A stretch of DNA of 64,000 nucleotides from Vigna angularis (taxonomy: Eukaryota; Streptophyta; Magnoliopsida; Fabales; Fabaceae). Location of the stretch: assembly GCF_016808095.1 (NCBI RefSeq), contig NC_068980.1, positions 16,185,388-16,249,387 on the forward strand, written 5' to 3'. The first letter of the stretch is position 1. Every line of letters starts with the position of its first letter. The position numbers and the translations under genes were made by a program. Positions 24,547 through 34,123 of the stretch are shown piece by piece. The notes beneath the pieces were generated by a model. That model did not search any database. It had not been told where the DNA came from and was given only the letters and a program-made list of their open reading frames with translations.

Positions 24547-25484
24547 ATCTGGATGGATAAGTGAAGAAGAGATCCGAGGAAAGTTTTTATACTAGAGACA
24601 TTTAAAAATTGTAGTTCCTCACAAGTATCTGGACTTGCAATTGTTCAAGAAAGAAGGGTTCCTTTTTCAAGAATCGATTGCATATCAAGGGCTTACTGAT
24701 TTTGTCCAAATGAAAGGAGATTGCTATCCAAATTTGGTAGAGGTTTTCGAAACGAACCTAAGGGTTCTAAATGGGGTCATTCACTCAAGGGTAAAAGGTG
24801 TTAACATTACTATTGACGATAATGTTTAGTCAAATATTGTTGGACTGAAACCTGAAGGATTGGATTCTCATATCCGTGATTCTGACTCAAACAAATGGCT
24901 AACAAAGAGAGCTATATATATCAACTGCTTAAGATATCCAGGAAGGTACAAGGTCGATAAGCAGTACCTACATGATGGCTTAAACAAGGAGGAGAAAGTT
25001 ATTGCTTATGTCTTGACTAGGCTACTACTGCTGCTATCAAGACTAGAATCCCAACCAACTGGGTTGCGGTACTAAAAGACCACATGATCGGTGTAGGAGA
25101 TAATTATGCACACAAATTGCCATATGGAGTATTTATCAGCAAGGTTCTAGTACTCCGAGGAGTAGATGTGTCTGAAGAAGACAGACTTTCGTTCTACAAG
25201 TCACAAGAAATTGGTATACCAAGTCTGTTTTTTATTGGGCTGGAAAGGACTATGAATGGATGGTTCTTCATTGATGAGCAAACTGTTGGAAGTCCACCTA
25301 CTGCCTTCATTCCACAAACTGATTTTGAGAAATATGTTGTTCATCAATTTAGGAAGACGTCTGAAAGGGATGAGTTAGTTGAAAAGACTCTTTTCTGGAG
25401 AAGAAGGGAGATATGCTAAACAAGAATGGCATTGGCTCTGAAACTGAATATTCTGATGATGAAGATTCAATGGAATCTTCTTGA
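24546..25484 (+). pseudogene. Plant-transposon-type protein gene, third decayed copy
   Basis: It enters the conserved protein at PSGWISEEEIRGKF, lacking the start codon and first 25 or so residues. It continues LFKKEGFLFQESIAYQGL, DFVQMKGDCYPNLVEVFE, SRVKGVNITIDD, a TAG, KPEGLDSHIRD, LRYPGRYKVDKQYLHDGLNK and EEKVIAYVLTRL. After a frameshift it reads LPYGVFISKVLVLRGVDVSE and an acidic end EYSDDEDSMESS. The order and motifs match the copy at 17063-18132. Several stops and at least one frameshift make it dead. It sits between the two halves of a broken LTR and is followed by an opposite-strand CACTA remnant. Confidence 0.65.
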
Positions 25485-25864
25485 TAATAACAGGGACTAC
25501 TTTTCTAAGTTTTTTTTTGTAATCATGGCTATTAAGCCACCTCGGGTTTTATGTACTGCTTTCCGTTTTATTGTGAAATGAAATGAAGATTTATTTTAGT
25601 GAACGATCTGTGAATTGTGAATGTTGATTGCATTATATGTGGACTAACCCTCAATCTAGTTGAGAAGATACGATTATGCAGTTTTGATATTGATAAAAAA
25701 CTGATCACTTGTTAAAAGTCTAAGTTTTAGTACACTGCTAACTTGAATAGATTAAGGAAGAAGTAAAAACAAAATATTTCATGTCTGCTTTTAAAGAATA
25801 AAGAATCATAAGAGTGCCACCTTTAGCTTGACGTTACTTGTTGTTTATAGACACGTCGGATATT
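25485..25864. other. Downstream region of the transposon-type gene
   Basis: It resembles a 3' untranslated region ('gggttttatgtactgctttc', then 'gaaatgaaatgaag'). GACGTT and CACGTCGG near 25830-25856 echo the GACGT-rich element. Confidence 0.4.
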
Positions 25865-26686
25865 AAAGGAGCAGCATGAGTGGTCTCGCCTCCTGCAATC
25901 TGTCGTCCCATGGCCACTACGCGCGGAGGATCCTCATCAACCAAAAAATCATACTGAATAGTGTAATCAGTACGATCTGCAATAGAGCATGAGCCTTTGG
26001 TGCTTACACGAGGTGCGGTAGGATCATCTGTGATGTTGTTGTTGTTGTTGGGAGATCATCGCAAGTTTTTCTTCGAGCGTTCTTAAGCGTTCATTCATGC
26101 GCTCCTCTATCTCGAATTGCACCTGTTGCCTGAGGCTACTAAGCACTTCCTAGCTCACGGCTTTTGTGCTTCTTGGTAAAGGGCCAAAGTAGTCCCTCAA
26201 TCCAGTAGCTCCTCCAACAGCACGCACACGACCTGGTCGGTCTAGCCGACCTGTGGCTACTACTAGGAGGTCCTCCATACCTTGTGCCACAAATGTGCCT
26301 TGAGTATATTGCTCAACCAACTCATCCTGCATAATGAAGTTAGATACATAAAAAAGTTTGTTACATAATTTTTTGACAATGAAGTATGGTAAAATTTCGT
26401 GAAACTTTTATCAGTCCATTCGTTTCTTGCTTTCAAACAAAACAATTTCAAAGTAGCCGATAACCTTGTTAAATTGATGCATCCTCGATACAACTCTTGC
26501 TTTGAATTGTTCTTAAGACTATCATATAAATGAGCTCTTCCAAAATTTTCTTCGCCAACGTCACGTACCATTTCGTCTAAATGATCACTCATCCATTCGT
26601 CGACATAATCCGAAACTCTTAACGGTGTTTGCTTATATAATACTTCCCCATGCCAATCAGAGTTGAAGTCCTTGTTACAATCGTAA
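25865..26686 (-). pseudogene. CACTA transposase remnant (TNP2 N-terminal part joined to a TnpA-like second protein)
   Basis: Reading leftwards on the minus strand: VSDYVDEWMSDHLDEMV and NFGRAHLYDSLKNNSKQELY, then NLTRLSATLKLFCLKARNEW and TDKSFTKF. This is the conserved N-terminal segment of CACTA transposases (usual form LTALSFLLKLYNLKAxxGWTDKSF). After a junction with a TTATGCAG acceptor comes ELVEQYTQGTFVAQGM, GRVRAVGGATGLRDYF and LPRS, the GRVRGVGxxxxxxxYF motif of the second CACTA protein. Further stretches in other frames read EERMNERLRTLEEKLAMI and STKGSCSIADRTDYTIQY, then VDEDPPRVVAMGRQIAGGET. The whole transposase core is deleted and frames shift at least twice. The right boundary at 26686 abuts LTR sequence. 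Confidence 0.7.
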
Positions 26687-26952
26687 GAGAGTGGATAGGA
26701 TGAATCGGAAACCCCAACAACATAATCATTCATATTATACATCAACCGTTTTTGCATCTTTCAAGTCCATTGATCAAAACTTTGCATTCATGTTTATTTT
26801 TCATAGTTCAACAACAATATTTTCGGTTACAAGTCTAAGATAATCAACAAATCACATAACTCTTTAGGTTGTGAGTCCTTTGGGAAACGATACTTGGTCT
26901 TACCATTTTATTATTACTTGATACGATTCGGTACACTTGCCAAGGGTTAACA
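26687..26952 (+). repeat. 5' LTR of the outer element, 3' part only
   Basis: Matches the end of the family LTR: 'gagagtggataggatgaatc', 'ccccaacaacataatcattc', 'ttgatcaaaactttgcattc', 'gtgagtcctttgggaaacga' and a final TTAACA. The remainder was replaced by the CACTA remnant on its left. Confidence 0.8.
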
Positions 26953-26958
26953 AATTTT

Positions 26959-26976
26959 TGGCGCCGTTGCCGGGGA
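26959..26976 (+). other. Primer binding site (tRNA-Asp type), outer element
   Basis: TGGCGCCGTTGCCGGGGA, complementary to the 3' end of plant tRNA-Asp including CCA, six bases after the LTR end. This primer is characteristic of Athila-lineage Ty3/gypsy elements. Confidence 0.9.
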
Positions 26977-27014
26977 CTCGTGGTTTAACTATTCTATTTG
27001 TGTGATTATTGATT

Positions 27015-27155
27015 AATTTTGACTTAATTTTTATCTTTTTATCTTCTTTGTTTATCTTTTTATCTTTTTAGCTTTCTATCCTTTTGTTTTTATCTTTCTA
27101 TCTTTTTGTTTTTATCTTGTTATCCTTTTAGTCTATCTTTTCTATCTTTTTGTGC
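27015..27155 (+). repeat. Post-PBS TTTTATC array
   Basis: Repeated TTTTTATCTTTTTATC and TTTCTATC units between PBS and gag. The sister elements have different pentamer arrays at the same place (34195-34300 and 41155-41415). Confidence 0.75.
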
Positions 27156-27357
27156 TAACAATTGTTTCTAGGGTTTTGTGTTCTTGTGTGTGCAGGATAC
27201 AATTCGGACTAAAAGCAAGAAAACTTCGGAACCTCTTCTTGAAGGATTGGACGAAAGTAGAAGGAGAAGGAGGATCTGAACTTCTAGAGAATTATTTCCT
27301 TCAACGGAAATACTTCTGCAACCCTCACCACAAAGATCTAACTAGAGCACTGAAGTG

Positions 27358-28454
27358 ATGGCCGAAGAGAACAATGTTAGACGTACTCTAGCGGATTACA
27401 CCAATGTTGTTGGCCCTCATCACTTTAATAGCATTGTTAGGCCGAGGATCAATGTTGCAAACATGGAGGTGAAACCAGCTTTGATACAATTGGTAAAAAG
27501 CAACCAATTTAATGGGCTATCACATTAAAGTCCATATGATCATCTCACCACATTCAACGAGATTTGCAACACTGTAAACATTAATGGTGTGCCGGATGAA
27601 GCGATAAAGCTTAGTTTGTTTCCTTTCTCATTGGGAGGCAATGCTAAGTTATGGTTGAATTCTTTTCCAGAAGGTAGCTTTGTTGAATGGGAAGCCGTGG
27701 TTTCAAAGTTCCTAAACAAGTACATCCCACAATCCAAAATCAACAAAGGGAAGTAAGAGATTTCTTCTTTTAGACAAGGCATGGAGGAGACGCTAGGTCA
27801 AGCATGGGATAGATACAAGAGCTTGTTGAGAAAAACGCCTACTCATGGCTTTGATGAAGCAACAATAGTCCTTCATTTCCTTTGAGGTCTTGGTTGACAA
27901 ACAAAATTAATACTAGATGCCTCAACTGGAGGAAATATTAAATGCAAGACTCCAGAGGAAGCCATAGAATTGATTGATAACATGGCTACTAATGACAATG
28001 AGATGCATAATGAGAGAGGAGCTCCAATTCAACAAAAGGGAGTCCTACTATTGCAATCTTAAGATTTCTTGCTTGCACAAAATAAAATCATAACTCAACA
28101 GTTGGAGAATTTGACAAAGACACTTGCTCAGTTGCCAAAGGAGCTAAAGAACGTTGCATAGGTTCAACAACAACTTTGTGAACTATGTGGTGGTGATCAT
28201 ATCAATGGTCAATGTGCTTTTCCAGTGGAGGCCTTAGAAGATGTCAATTTTATGGCCAATCAATTTCAATACCACCAAGGGAACTACAACCAAGGGTGAA
28301 ACCACACCCAAGCATGGGTCAAGGTCAGAATGGATAAGCTGGACAAGTAGGACAATTCAATAGACCACAGCAACAACCATCAATATGGCAACAAGTATTT
28401 GCATTGAATGAGAAATCATCCAAGCTTGAAGAAACTCTTCAATAATTTATTCAA
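27358..28454 (+). pseudogene. gag: gag of the outer element, inactivated by many stops
   Basis: ATG at 27358 starts MAEENNVRRTLADYTN. The Athila-type capsid core follows: MEVKPALIQLVKSNQFNGL, then TTFNEICNTVKINGVPDEAI-like text, KLSLFPFSLGGNAKLWLNSF, then SFRQGMEETLGQAWDRYKSL. A zinc knuckle CELCGGDHINGQC sits near 28180. Seven stops fall in the first frame, several of which would arise from CAA, CAG, CGA or TGG by a C-to-T or G-to-A change. One base is lost near 28300 (TGGAAACC to TGAAACC), and two more stops follow before the protease frame. In the living element gag and protease were evidently one frame. This copy makes no Gag. Confidence 0.85.
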
Positions 28455-29762
28455 TTGACTATCTCAAACCATAAAAGCACTGAAGCTGCAATTAGGAATT
28501 TGGAGATACAGGTTGGTCAAATGGCTAAGAAGTTGGAAGATATGCCTGACAAGAGTTTTAGGGCTAATACTGAGGTTAACCCTAAGGAAGAGTGTAAAGC
28601 TATTGTAAGTACAGATGATGAGAGGGTGGATGAGAAGAAAGAGAAAGTTGAGTTAGAAACAAAAGAGGAAAAAGAAGAGAGAAAAGAGAGAGTGGAGAGA
28701 AAAGAAGAGATAATAGGTGAGGATGAGAGAAAAGAGAAAGACAAGAAGAGGGGAGAGAAAAAAATTGAGAAAAATGAAAAAATTCTTCCTTATCCTAAGG
28801 GGAGTGAAAAGATTGAAAAAGAGAGACAATATGGGCGCTTTAAAGATATCTTCAAGCAATTGGAGATTACAATACCTTTGAATGAAGCACTAGAACAAAT
28901 TCCAGCTTATGCAAAGCACATGAAGCAAGTCTCCACAAAGAAGAGATATCTAGATGAAAAGGGAGATTGCAGTTTTATTGAGAAGAAGCCACTTCCTCCA
29001 AAAGAGAAAGATCTAGGAAGTTTTACTATTCCTTGCGTCATTGGGAAGGAGAATATAAGGAAAGCCCTAATTGGTTTAGGGTCAAACATTAATTTGATGC
29101 CTTTATCTTTGCTCAAAAGGATTGGTGATCTTGAAGTCAAACCAACAAAGGTGACTTTGCTAATGGCGGATGGATCTTCAAAGAAACCCTATGGTGTGGC
29201 GGAAGATGTGGTGGTTTGCATAGACAAACTAAAATTCCTTGTAGACTTTGTGGTGATGGAGATGAAGGAGGATGAGAAGGTCCCAATCATTCTTGGAAGA
29301 CCGTTTATGAAAATGGCAAAGGTAATCATCAATGTGGATGATGGGATGATAGTGCTTCAAGACCGAGGAGAAAAGGTGATCTTTAATGTCTTCAAAGTGG
29401 AGCAGCAGATTCAAGGGAAGGAAGCTAGTCATAAAGTTGCATGTAAGGATGCACCCTTGACTAGTTCAAAAGCTGCAATGCCGATCTTCAAAGGTAAAAA
29501 TTGTTTCTTGTCACAAGTTAGGGAAGAAGAAAAAGATGGCAAAAGAAAGAAGGTTCATGATGACTTGATGGAAGCACAACTCAAACTTGGCACACCGGTA
29601 AGATTCAAGAACAAGTTGTGGGTTGTGAAAGACTATAAAGAGAATGGAGTGATAGAGATTGAAGCTCCATATTCAAGGAGAGTCAAAAAAGTGGATCGGA
29701 AACAACTGATGAGTTGGTGTGATGAAAGAAAGAGGAACACCAACATTGAAGATGGAACTTGA
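28455..29762 (+). CDS. Gag tail plus retroviral-type aspartic protease, open frame of the outer element
   Basis: 435 codons remain open, from the end of gag through the protease. There is no natural start at the left edge; the first ATG is at 28521 (MAKKLEDMPDKSF). A Lys/Glu-rich linker (residues about 45-115) is followed by GRFKDIFKQLEITIPLNEAL, then the protease: LGSFTIPCVIGKENIRKAL, GLGSNINLMPLSLLKRI, KVTLLMADGSSK, FVVMEMKEDEKVPIILGRPF and MKMAKVIINVDDGMI. The catalytic Asp of the DLGSS motif is replaced by Gly (IGLGSN), whereas the sister copy at 40119-40458 keeps DLGSS, so this protease should be dead. The tail reads LGTPVRFKNKLWVVKDYKEN and RKQLMSW, then stops. RT, RNase H and integrase do not follow. 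Confidence 0.7.
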   Translation: MTISNHKSTEAAIRNLEIQVGQMAKKLEDMPDKSFRANTEVNPKEECKAIVSTDDERVDEKKEKVELETKEEKEERKERVERKEEIIGEDERKEKDKKRGEKKIEKNEKILPYPKGSEKIEKERQYGRFKDIFKQLEITIPLNEALEQIPAYAKHMKQVSTKKRYLDEKGDCSFIEKKPLPPKEKDLGSFTIPCVIGKENIRKALIGLGSNINLMPLSLLKRIGDLEVKPTKVTLLMADGSSKKPYGVAEDVVVCIDKLKFLVDFVVMEMKEDEKVPIILGRPFMKMAKVIINVDDGMIVLQDRGEKVIFNVFKVEQQIQGKEASHKVACKDAPLTSSKAAMPIFKGKNCFLSQVREEEKDGKRKKVHDDLMEAQLKLGTPVRFKNKLWVVKDYKENGVIEIEAPYSRRVKKVDRKQLMSWCDERKRNTNIEDGT

Positions 29763-30128
29763 GCTTTATTGGGTCAAGCTAATGACGTTAAAAGAGCGCT
29801 TACTGGGAGGAACCCCAGTGATTTGAGAACATTAATTTCCTTAATTTTTTTATTTTGGTGATGTAATTTTATAAACTTTGGGACATTGATTTATGTTGTT
29901 TTGAGATTGTATGGTATAGCATCTACTAATGGATGCTAGGTGGTCGAGTATCTACTGAAGGATACTAGGTTAGCAGGCACCTACTGATGGGTGTTGGTAA
30001 GAAAGATTTTCACTTATTGAAGGGTGCTGGAGGATTTTGGGTCAGGCCCGTGACGTTAAACAAGCGATACCTGGGAGGCAACCCAGTTGATTGACTTTAT
30101 CTTTGTTTGTTTTGATTTTGCTCTAGTT
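29763..30128 (+). other. Remnant of the polyprotein end and spacer before ORF2 (outer element)
   Basis: 'gggtcaagctaatgacgtta' and 'aaagagcgcttactgggagg' can be read as GQANDVKRALTGR, resembling the last residues of an Athila-type pol. Then come several 'catctactgaaggatgctagg'-type short repeats, and 'gggtcaggcccgtgacgtta' duplicates the same phrase. The text is shared by all copies of the family. Confidence 0.55.
30074..30128 (+). repeat. 55-bp direct duplication, left copy
   Basis: Identical to 42749-42803. The two copies bracket the minus-strand element. Gypsy integrases normally duplicate 5 bp, so this is not an ordinary target duplication. Confidence 0.85.
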
Positions 30129-31345
30129 ATTCATATGATGGTTCACTCATTCAAAAATCCTCTTTTTCAAGATAAGTAACAACTTCACTCAAACTTATGA
30201 CCAAGAGTTCAATCAAGATGTGCACATGCTTTAGTGTTCACAAAGTCATTTAAATTCCAACAAATGCTATATTTCATGAATGATCAATCAATTAAGCATG
30301 GATGTTCATGTGCTCATGGAATATTTCCTCACTAGGTAAAGTGTTTCACTCACACACAAGTGTATAAGAGGTAATCACTCATTCACTCTACTATCACAAT
30401 GTCACATGAATCAACTTTGCCTTTCATTTTACCACAATCAAAAACATTCACAAGCATGCATCATCACAAGGACTTTTCAATGGCTTATAATGTGGCTGGG
30501 CTAACAAGAAAATTGGTTTTTCTGGATCACAAAATCCTTGAGTTAAGAGAATCATAACAACACAATTATTCTTATTCTTCCCAACTTGCCTTTGCATTTG
30601 CATTGAGCTTTGCTTCTTTTTCTTTTCTTTTCTTTTTCTTTTTTTTCTTTGCATATTCTTACTTTTTAGCTCTTAGCTCAATGCTTTTCCTTTTTCATGT
30701 TTTCCCAACAACCCCAAACTTGAACATTTAACAATACCACACAAGATCTTCTACTTAACTCAAGGTAAAGATTTTCAATCAAAGGTTTTCAGTGTATGTT
30801 CAAGGCTAAGGGTTCAAAGGATAGAACACAAAGTGTTCTCTTTTAGTGGGCTAACTTTATGAATTTGGCCAATAAAAAGGGTTCCAACAAACGGCCTTGA
30901 TCACATGATGCAGAACAAGCAATTGATTCAATCATAGAAAACCTGGGCAAAGTCATTCATGCTTTCAAAGTAATAGCATTCAATCATACCAAAAACTCTG
31001 GAGCTCAAAACCTCACATATAAGCTCATTCACATTTGACATACACATCCTGCTTAATTTCACAATCACAATCATGATATCCTGCATTTGATCACAAAGCT
31101 TGTGAATCACCTGTATAAGCATTTTATGTGCACATCTATCTCAACATCAATCAATCACTAATCATCATCAAGCATTACTTATCACACAATCACAATTAAT
31201 AGCAAACCATCATAACAAACCATGTTTCCAATAGAGTACATCAAACCCTAATCTAAAACAAAAAATAAATAAGTTTAGAAAACTTAAACCCCAAAAGCAT
31301 AAGCATATGATAGCATTCATCCGTAAATGCTATCTCAGCTCCTCA
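30129..31345 (-). other. 3' non-coding region of the minus-strand element
   Basis: Equivalent to 37541-38750 of the inner element in reverse. It contains a second polypurine-like CAAGTTTGGGGTTG (minus strand, near 30709-30722), a purine-rich stretch around 30600-30660 and 'cattgaaaagtccttgtgat'. A 64-codon open frame (30928-31122) is similar to one at 37728-37955, but the differences look neutral, so I do not call it a gene. Confidence 0.6.
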
Positions 31346-31423
31346 TCAATCTGAGTTGTCCTCTGTATCTTCCTCTTCTTGGATCTTATAGTCTTGATTC
31401 TTTTTGCCCGATGAGGAGGCCAT
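31346..31423 (-). pseudogene. ORF2 reduced to a 25-codon frame
   Basis: It begins MASSSGKKNQDYK and ends EEEDTEDNSD, the exact two ends of ORF2 (compare 36305-37540: MASSSGKRLKT and EEDTEDNSD). About 385 codons are missing in between and the reading frame is preserved. The AG acceptor expected just before the ATG is also changed (GCATGG instead of TGTAGG). The upstream leader (31430-31800) keeps the polypurine-like motif and CCGCTCAGCGG repeats. Confidence 0.75.
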
Positions 31424-31689
31424 CCATGCATCAAACATAATTCACAAAACCAAAAGATACATTGTTAAGTATTAGTAAACCACAATGAAGAAATCAGCCC
31501 CTTCAATGATGCTCTCTCCCAACCCCAAACTTAGATGGAAAACTAGTGAGCAAGTGAGTGGAAGGGAGATTTTCTAAAAAGGGATGAGGGAAAAGTTGTA
31601 GAGAACCATTGAAAAGGTATGTAGGAGTGTGTGTGCAGAGAAGAGTCTGAAAAGAGAAACCAAAACGCAGCTTAGGGTATAAAAATACC

Positions 31690-31790
31690 CTAATGGGGTC
31701 GGGTCCCGCTAAGTGGCAACCAAAGCCAATCCGCGATAGTACCGCTCAGCGGTTGTTTTACCGCTCAGCGGCACTTTCGTGAAGTGCTCT
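31690..31790 (-). promoter_or_regulatory. Promoter-like segment before ORF2, minus-strand element
   Basis: On the minus strand: CCGCTGAGCGG repeats (31735-31775), then 'gacccgaccccattagggta', 'tttttataccctaagctgcg' (a TATA-like box) and a C/T-rich leader. Same order as 35577-35700 in the inner element. Confidence 0.55.
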
Positions 31791-32258
31791 TCTCCTTCTT
31801 TTCTTAACCTAAGTGCCTCCTAAACATGCCCCTCACTGGTTCCTTGTAATTCAATGTTTAGAATACTTATGCAAACCCTATTATGCAACTAAAATGAAAC
31901 AAACAAAAACAATCAATCAACTAGGTTGCCTCCCAGGTAGCGCTTGTTTAACGTCACGAGCCTGACCCAAAGTCCACCAACACCCATCAGTAGGTGTTTA
32001 AAACTTACCAACACCCATCAGTAGGTGCAAAATTTTCTCATCAACACCCATTAGTAGGTGTTACACACTTAGTATCCTTCAGTAGATACTTAACCACCTA
32101 GCATCCATCAGTAAATGCTATGTTCAGCAAAATATTCACAAAATCATGTTCAACAAATTAAAAAATTACAAACCAAAGTAAAATTTAAAAGTTCTAAAAT
32201 CACTGGGTTGCCTCCCAGCAAGCGCTCTTTTAACGTCATTAGCTTGACCCAGTAAAGC

Positions 32259-32815
32259 TCAAGTTCCTTCTTTATAGTTGATGTTGTCATCCCACCAACT
32301 CCTCAGCTGTTTCCTGTGAACTGTTTTGGTCCTTCTAGAATGTGGAGACTCTATCTCTATCATCTCCTTCTCTTTAAAGCCCTTCACAACCCACAACTTG
32401 TTCTTGATTCTTACAGGTGTGCCAAGTTGGAGTCTTCTTTTCTCCCAGTCACCAGGAATTTCTCCTCCTCTTCCAATCTTTTCTTCCTTATGTACCTGAA
32501 ACAACAAACAATGGTTACCTGCAACCTTGAGATTTTCATCTTTACGGCTAGTCATGGGTGCATCTTGAAATGCAGCTTTATAACTAGCTTCTTCCTCCTG
32601 TTTTTGCGTCTCATCTTTAAAGACGTCTATAACCACTCTCTCCTCCCTGTCCTGGAGCACTACTATACCTTCATTTACATCAATGATAGCTCTGGCCGTT
32701 TTCATAAACGGTCTTCCAAGTATGATAGGTATCTTCTCTGTCTCCATCTTCATCACCACAAAGTCTGCCAAGAACTGAAGTTTGCCAACACAAACTATAA
32801 TGTCCTCTGCAATCC
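32259..32815 (-). pseudogene. Protease gene, C-terminal part (split by insertion; continues at 40119-40458)
   Basis: Continues the protease of the minus-strand element after the insertion: AEDIIVCVGKLQFLADFVVM, METEKIPIILGRPFMKTARA and IIDVNEGIVVLQDREERVVI. Then comes a spacer and LGTPVRIKNKLWVVKGFKEK, RKQLRSWWDD, and a stop at 32259. Without the inner element and one copy of AATCC the two parts form one frame, so the gene was open when it was hit. No RT or integrase follows, as in the sister element. Confidence 0.8.
32811..32815. repeat. Target site duplication AATCC, left
   Basis: Repeated at 40114-40118 directly after the 3' LTR. Confidence 0.9.
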
Positions 32816-34117
32816 TGATAACAGTTGAAAAACTGTTATTTTCATGCTTAAAATTGATACTAAAAGCAACCTTTAGACTTAGAAACTAGCTTGAAATCAT
32901 ACTTTTATCCATATTTTCAGAAATAAGAGAGCTGGACAAGTTTATGCTTGATTTCAGTGTTTTTGTGCAGGTTTTAAGGTGAATTTAGTGAAAGAAGTGA
33001 AGAAGGAGAGAGATAGAATCAGAAAAGGAATCGAAGAGTGCAAAAAGAAGAAGTCGAAGTCACCGCTCAGCGGCATTTTACCGTTGAGCGGCACTCAAGA
33101 GGTTGCGGGAGGTCCGCTGAGGGGCAAAATGGCCGCTGAGGGGAGAAAACGAGACGCGCAATCACCGCTGAGCGGTATTTTACCGCTGAGCGGCACTTTA
33201 ATGGGCTTGGGCTTGACTTTTTGTAATTTACGAATGGTATTTAAGCTTTAGGGTTTCCTAGGGTTAGGTATCTTTGGCAGAAACGAAGCAAACACTCTCT
33301 CTTCCACCCCTTTGAAGGAGGATCTTGGATGCTCAGGCTACCTCTTCACCTTTATTGGGTTTATTCTTTCATACTTTCATTGTAATTCATCTAGGTTCAC
33401 CATGAATATGGTGAACTAAACCTTGTATGTTTGTTGGGGAATCAATGTAATCTCTTGAAGCTCTCATATATGGAATTTATGCTTGCATCTTAATCTAAGA
33501 TTTATGCTTTCTTTCATCATTAGTTAGGGTTTTTCCTCTTTGCTCAATGCTTGCATAGTTTAACTCATTCAATGCATGATTATTGGTTTTGTCGATACGG
33601 ACACGTACGGGGAAGTCTAGATCCGGGGAATTTCTCCCAATATTATATTGGTTGTCGTTAAGCTCCTGCACTTATGAACTAATCATTAGGAATGCTAGGA
33701 ATTGTATGAAATCGTGATTAGGGAGAAGCCATCTAGAATGGTACTTTAGAGAGTGGCATTAACAATGATGATTTGAATGTTGAATTCCTAAAATATATGA
33801 GAGTGGATAAGATGAAATTGACCCCCAACAACATATTCATTAATATATTCCATTGAAAGTGTGTGTCTTTTGTTTTAGCCATTGATCAAATTTCATGCAT
33901 ACATGTTTATTTTCGTCTTTTGCATAATATAATCCAAATATTTCGTTTGTAAGTCTTAGTTAATCAAGAAACCATACAACTAAACTAGGCCGTGAGTCCT
34001 TTGGGAAGAACGATACTTGGTCTTACCAAGTTTATTACTTGAACGATTCGGTCATACTTGCCGATTGTGAAACAAGTTTGTGACATCATATTTTGGTGCT
34101 TACAAATTTGTCCACCA
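32816..34117 (+). repeat. 5' LTR of the inner element
   Basis: 1302 bp. It starts with a hairpin (ATAACAGTT, loop GAAA, AACTGTTAT). It has a palindrome array at 33062-33196, a TATA-like TATTTAAG at 33238-33245, then 'ctagggttaggtatctttgg', and ends TTTGTCCACCA. The start of transcription is expected shortly after the TATA-like box. Confidence 0.92.
33062..33196 (+). promoter_or_regulatory. CCGCTGAGCGG palindrome array in U3
   Basis: Six copies or variants (CCGCTCAGCGG, CCGTTGAGCGG, CCGCTGAGGGG, CCGCTGAGCGG). Two pairs are separated by 'cattttac' or 'tattttac'. Located 40-170 bp upstream of the TATA-like box, a likely enhancer or methylation target. Confidence 0.7.
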
Positions 34118-34123
34118 AGTTTT

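Noticed and set aside
26690..26757. Start of a longer minus-strand transposase frame at 26757
   Set aside because: Bases right of 26686 match the LTR end of the Athila-like family, so the first 20-odd codons are chance read-through.
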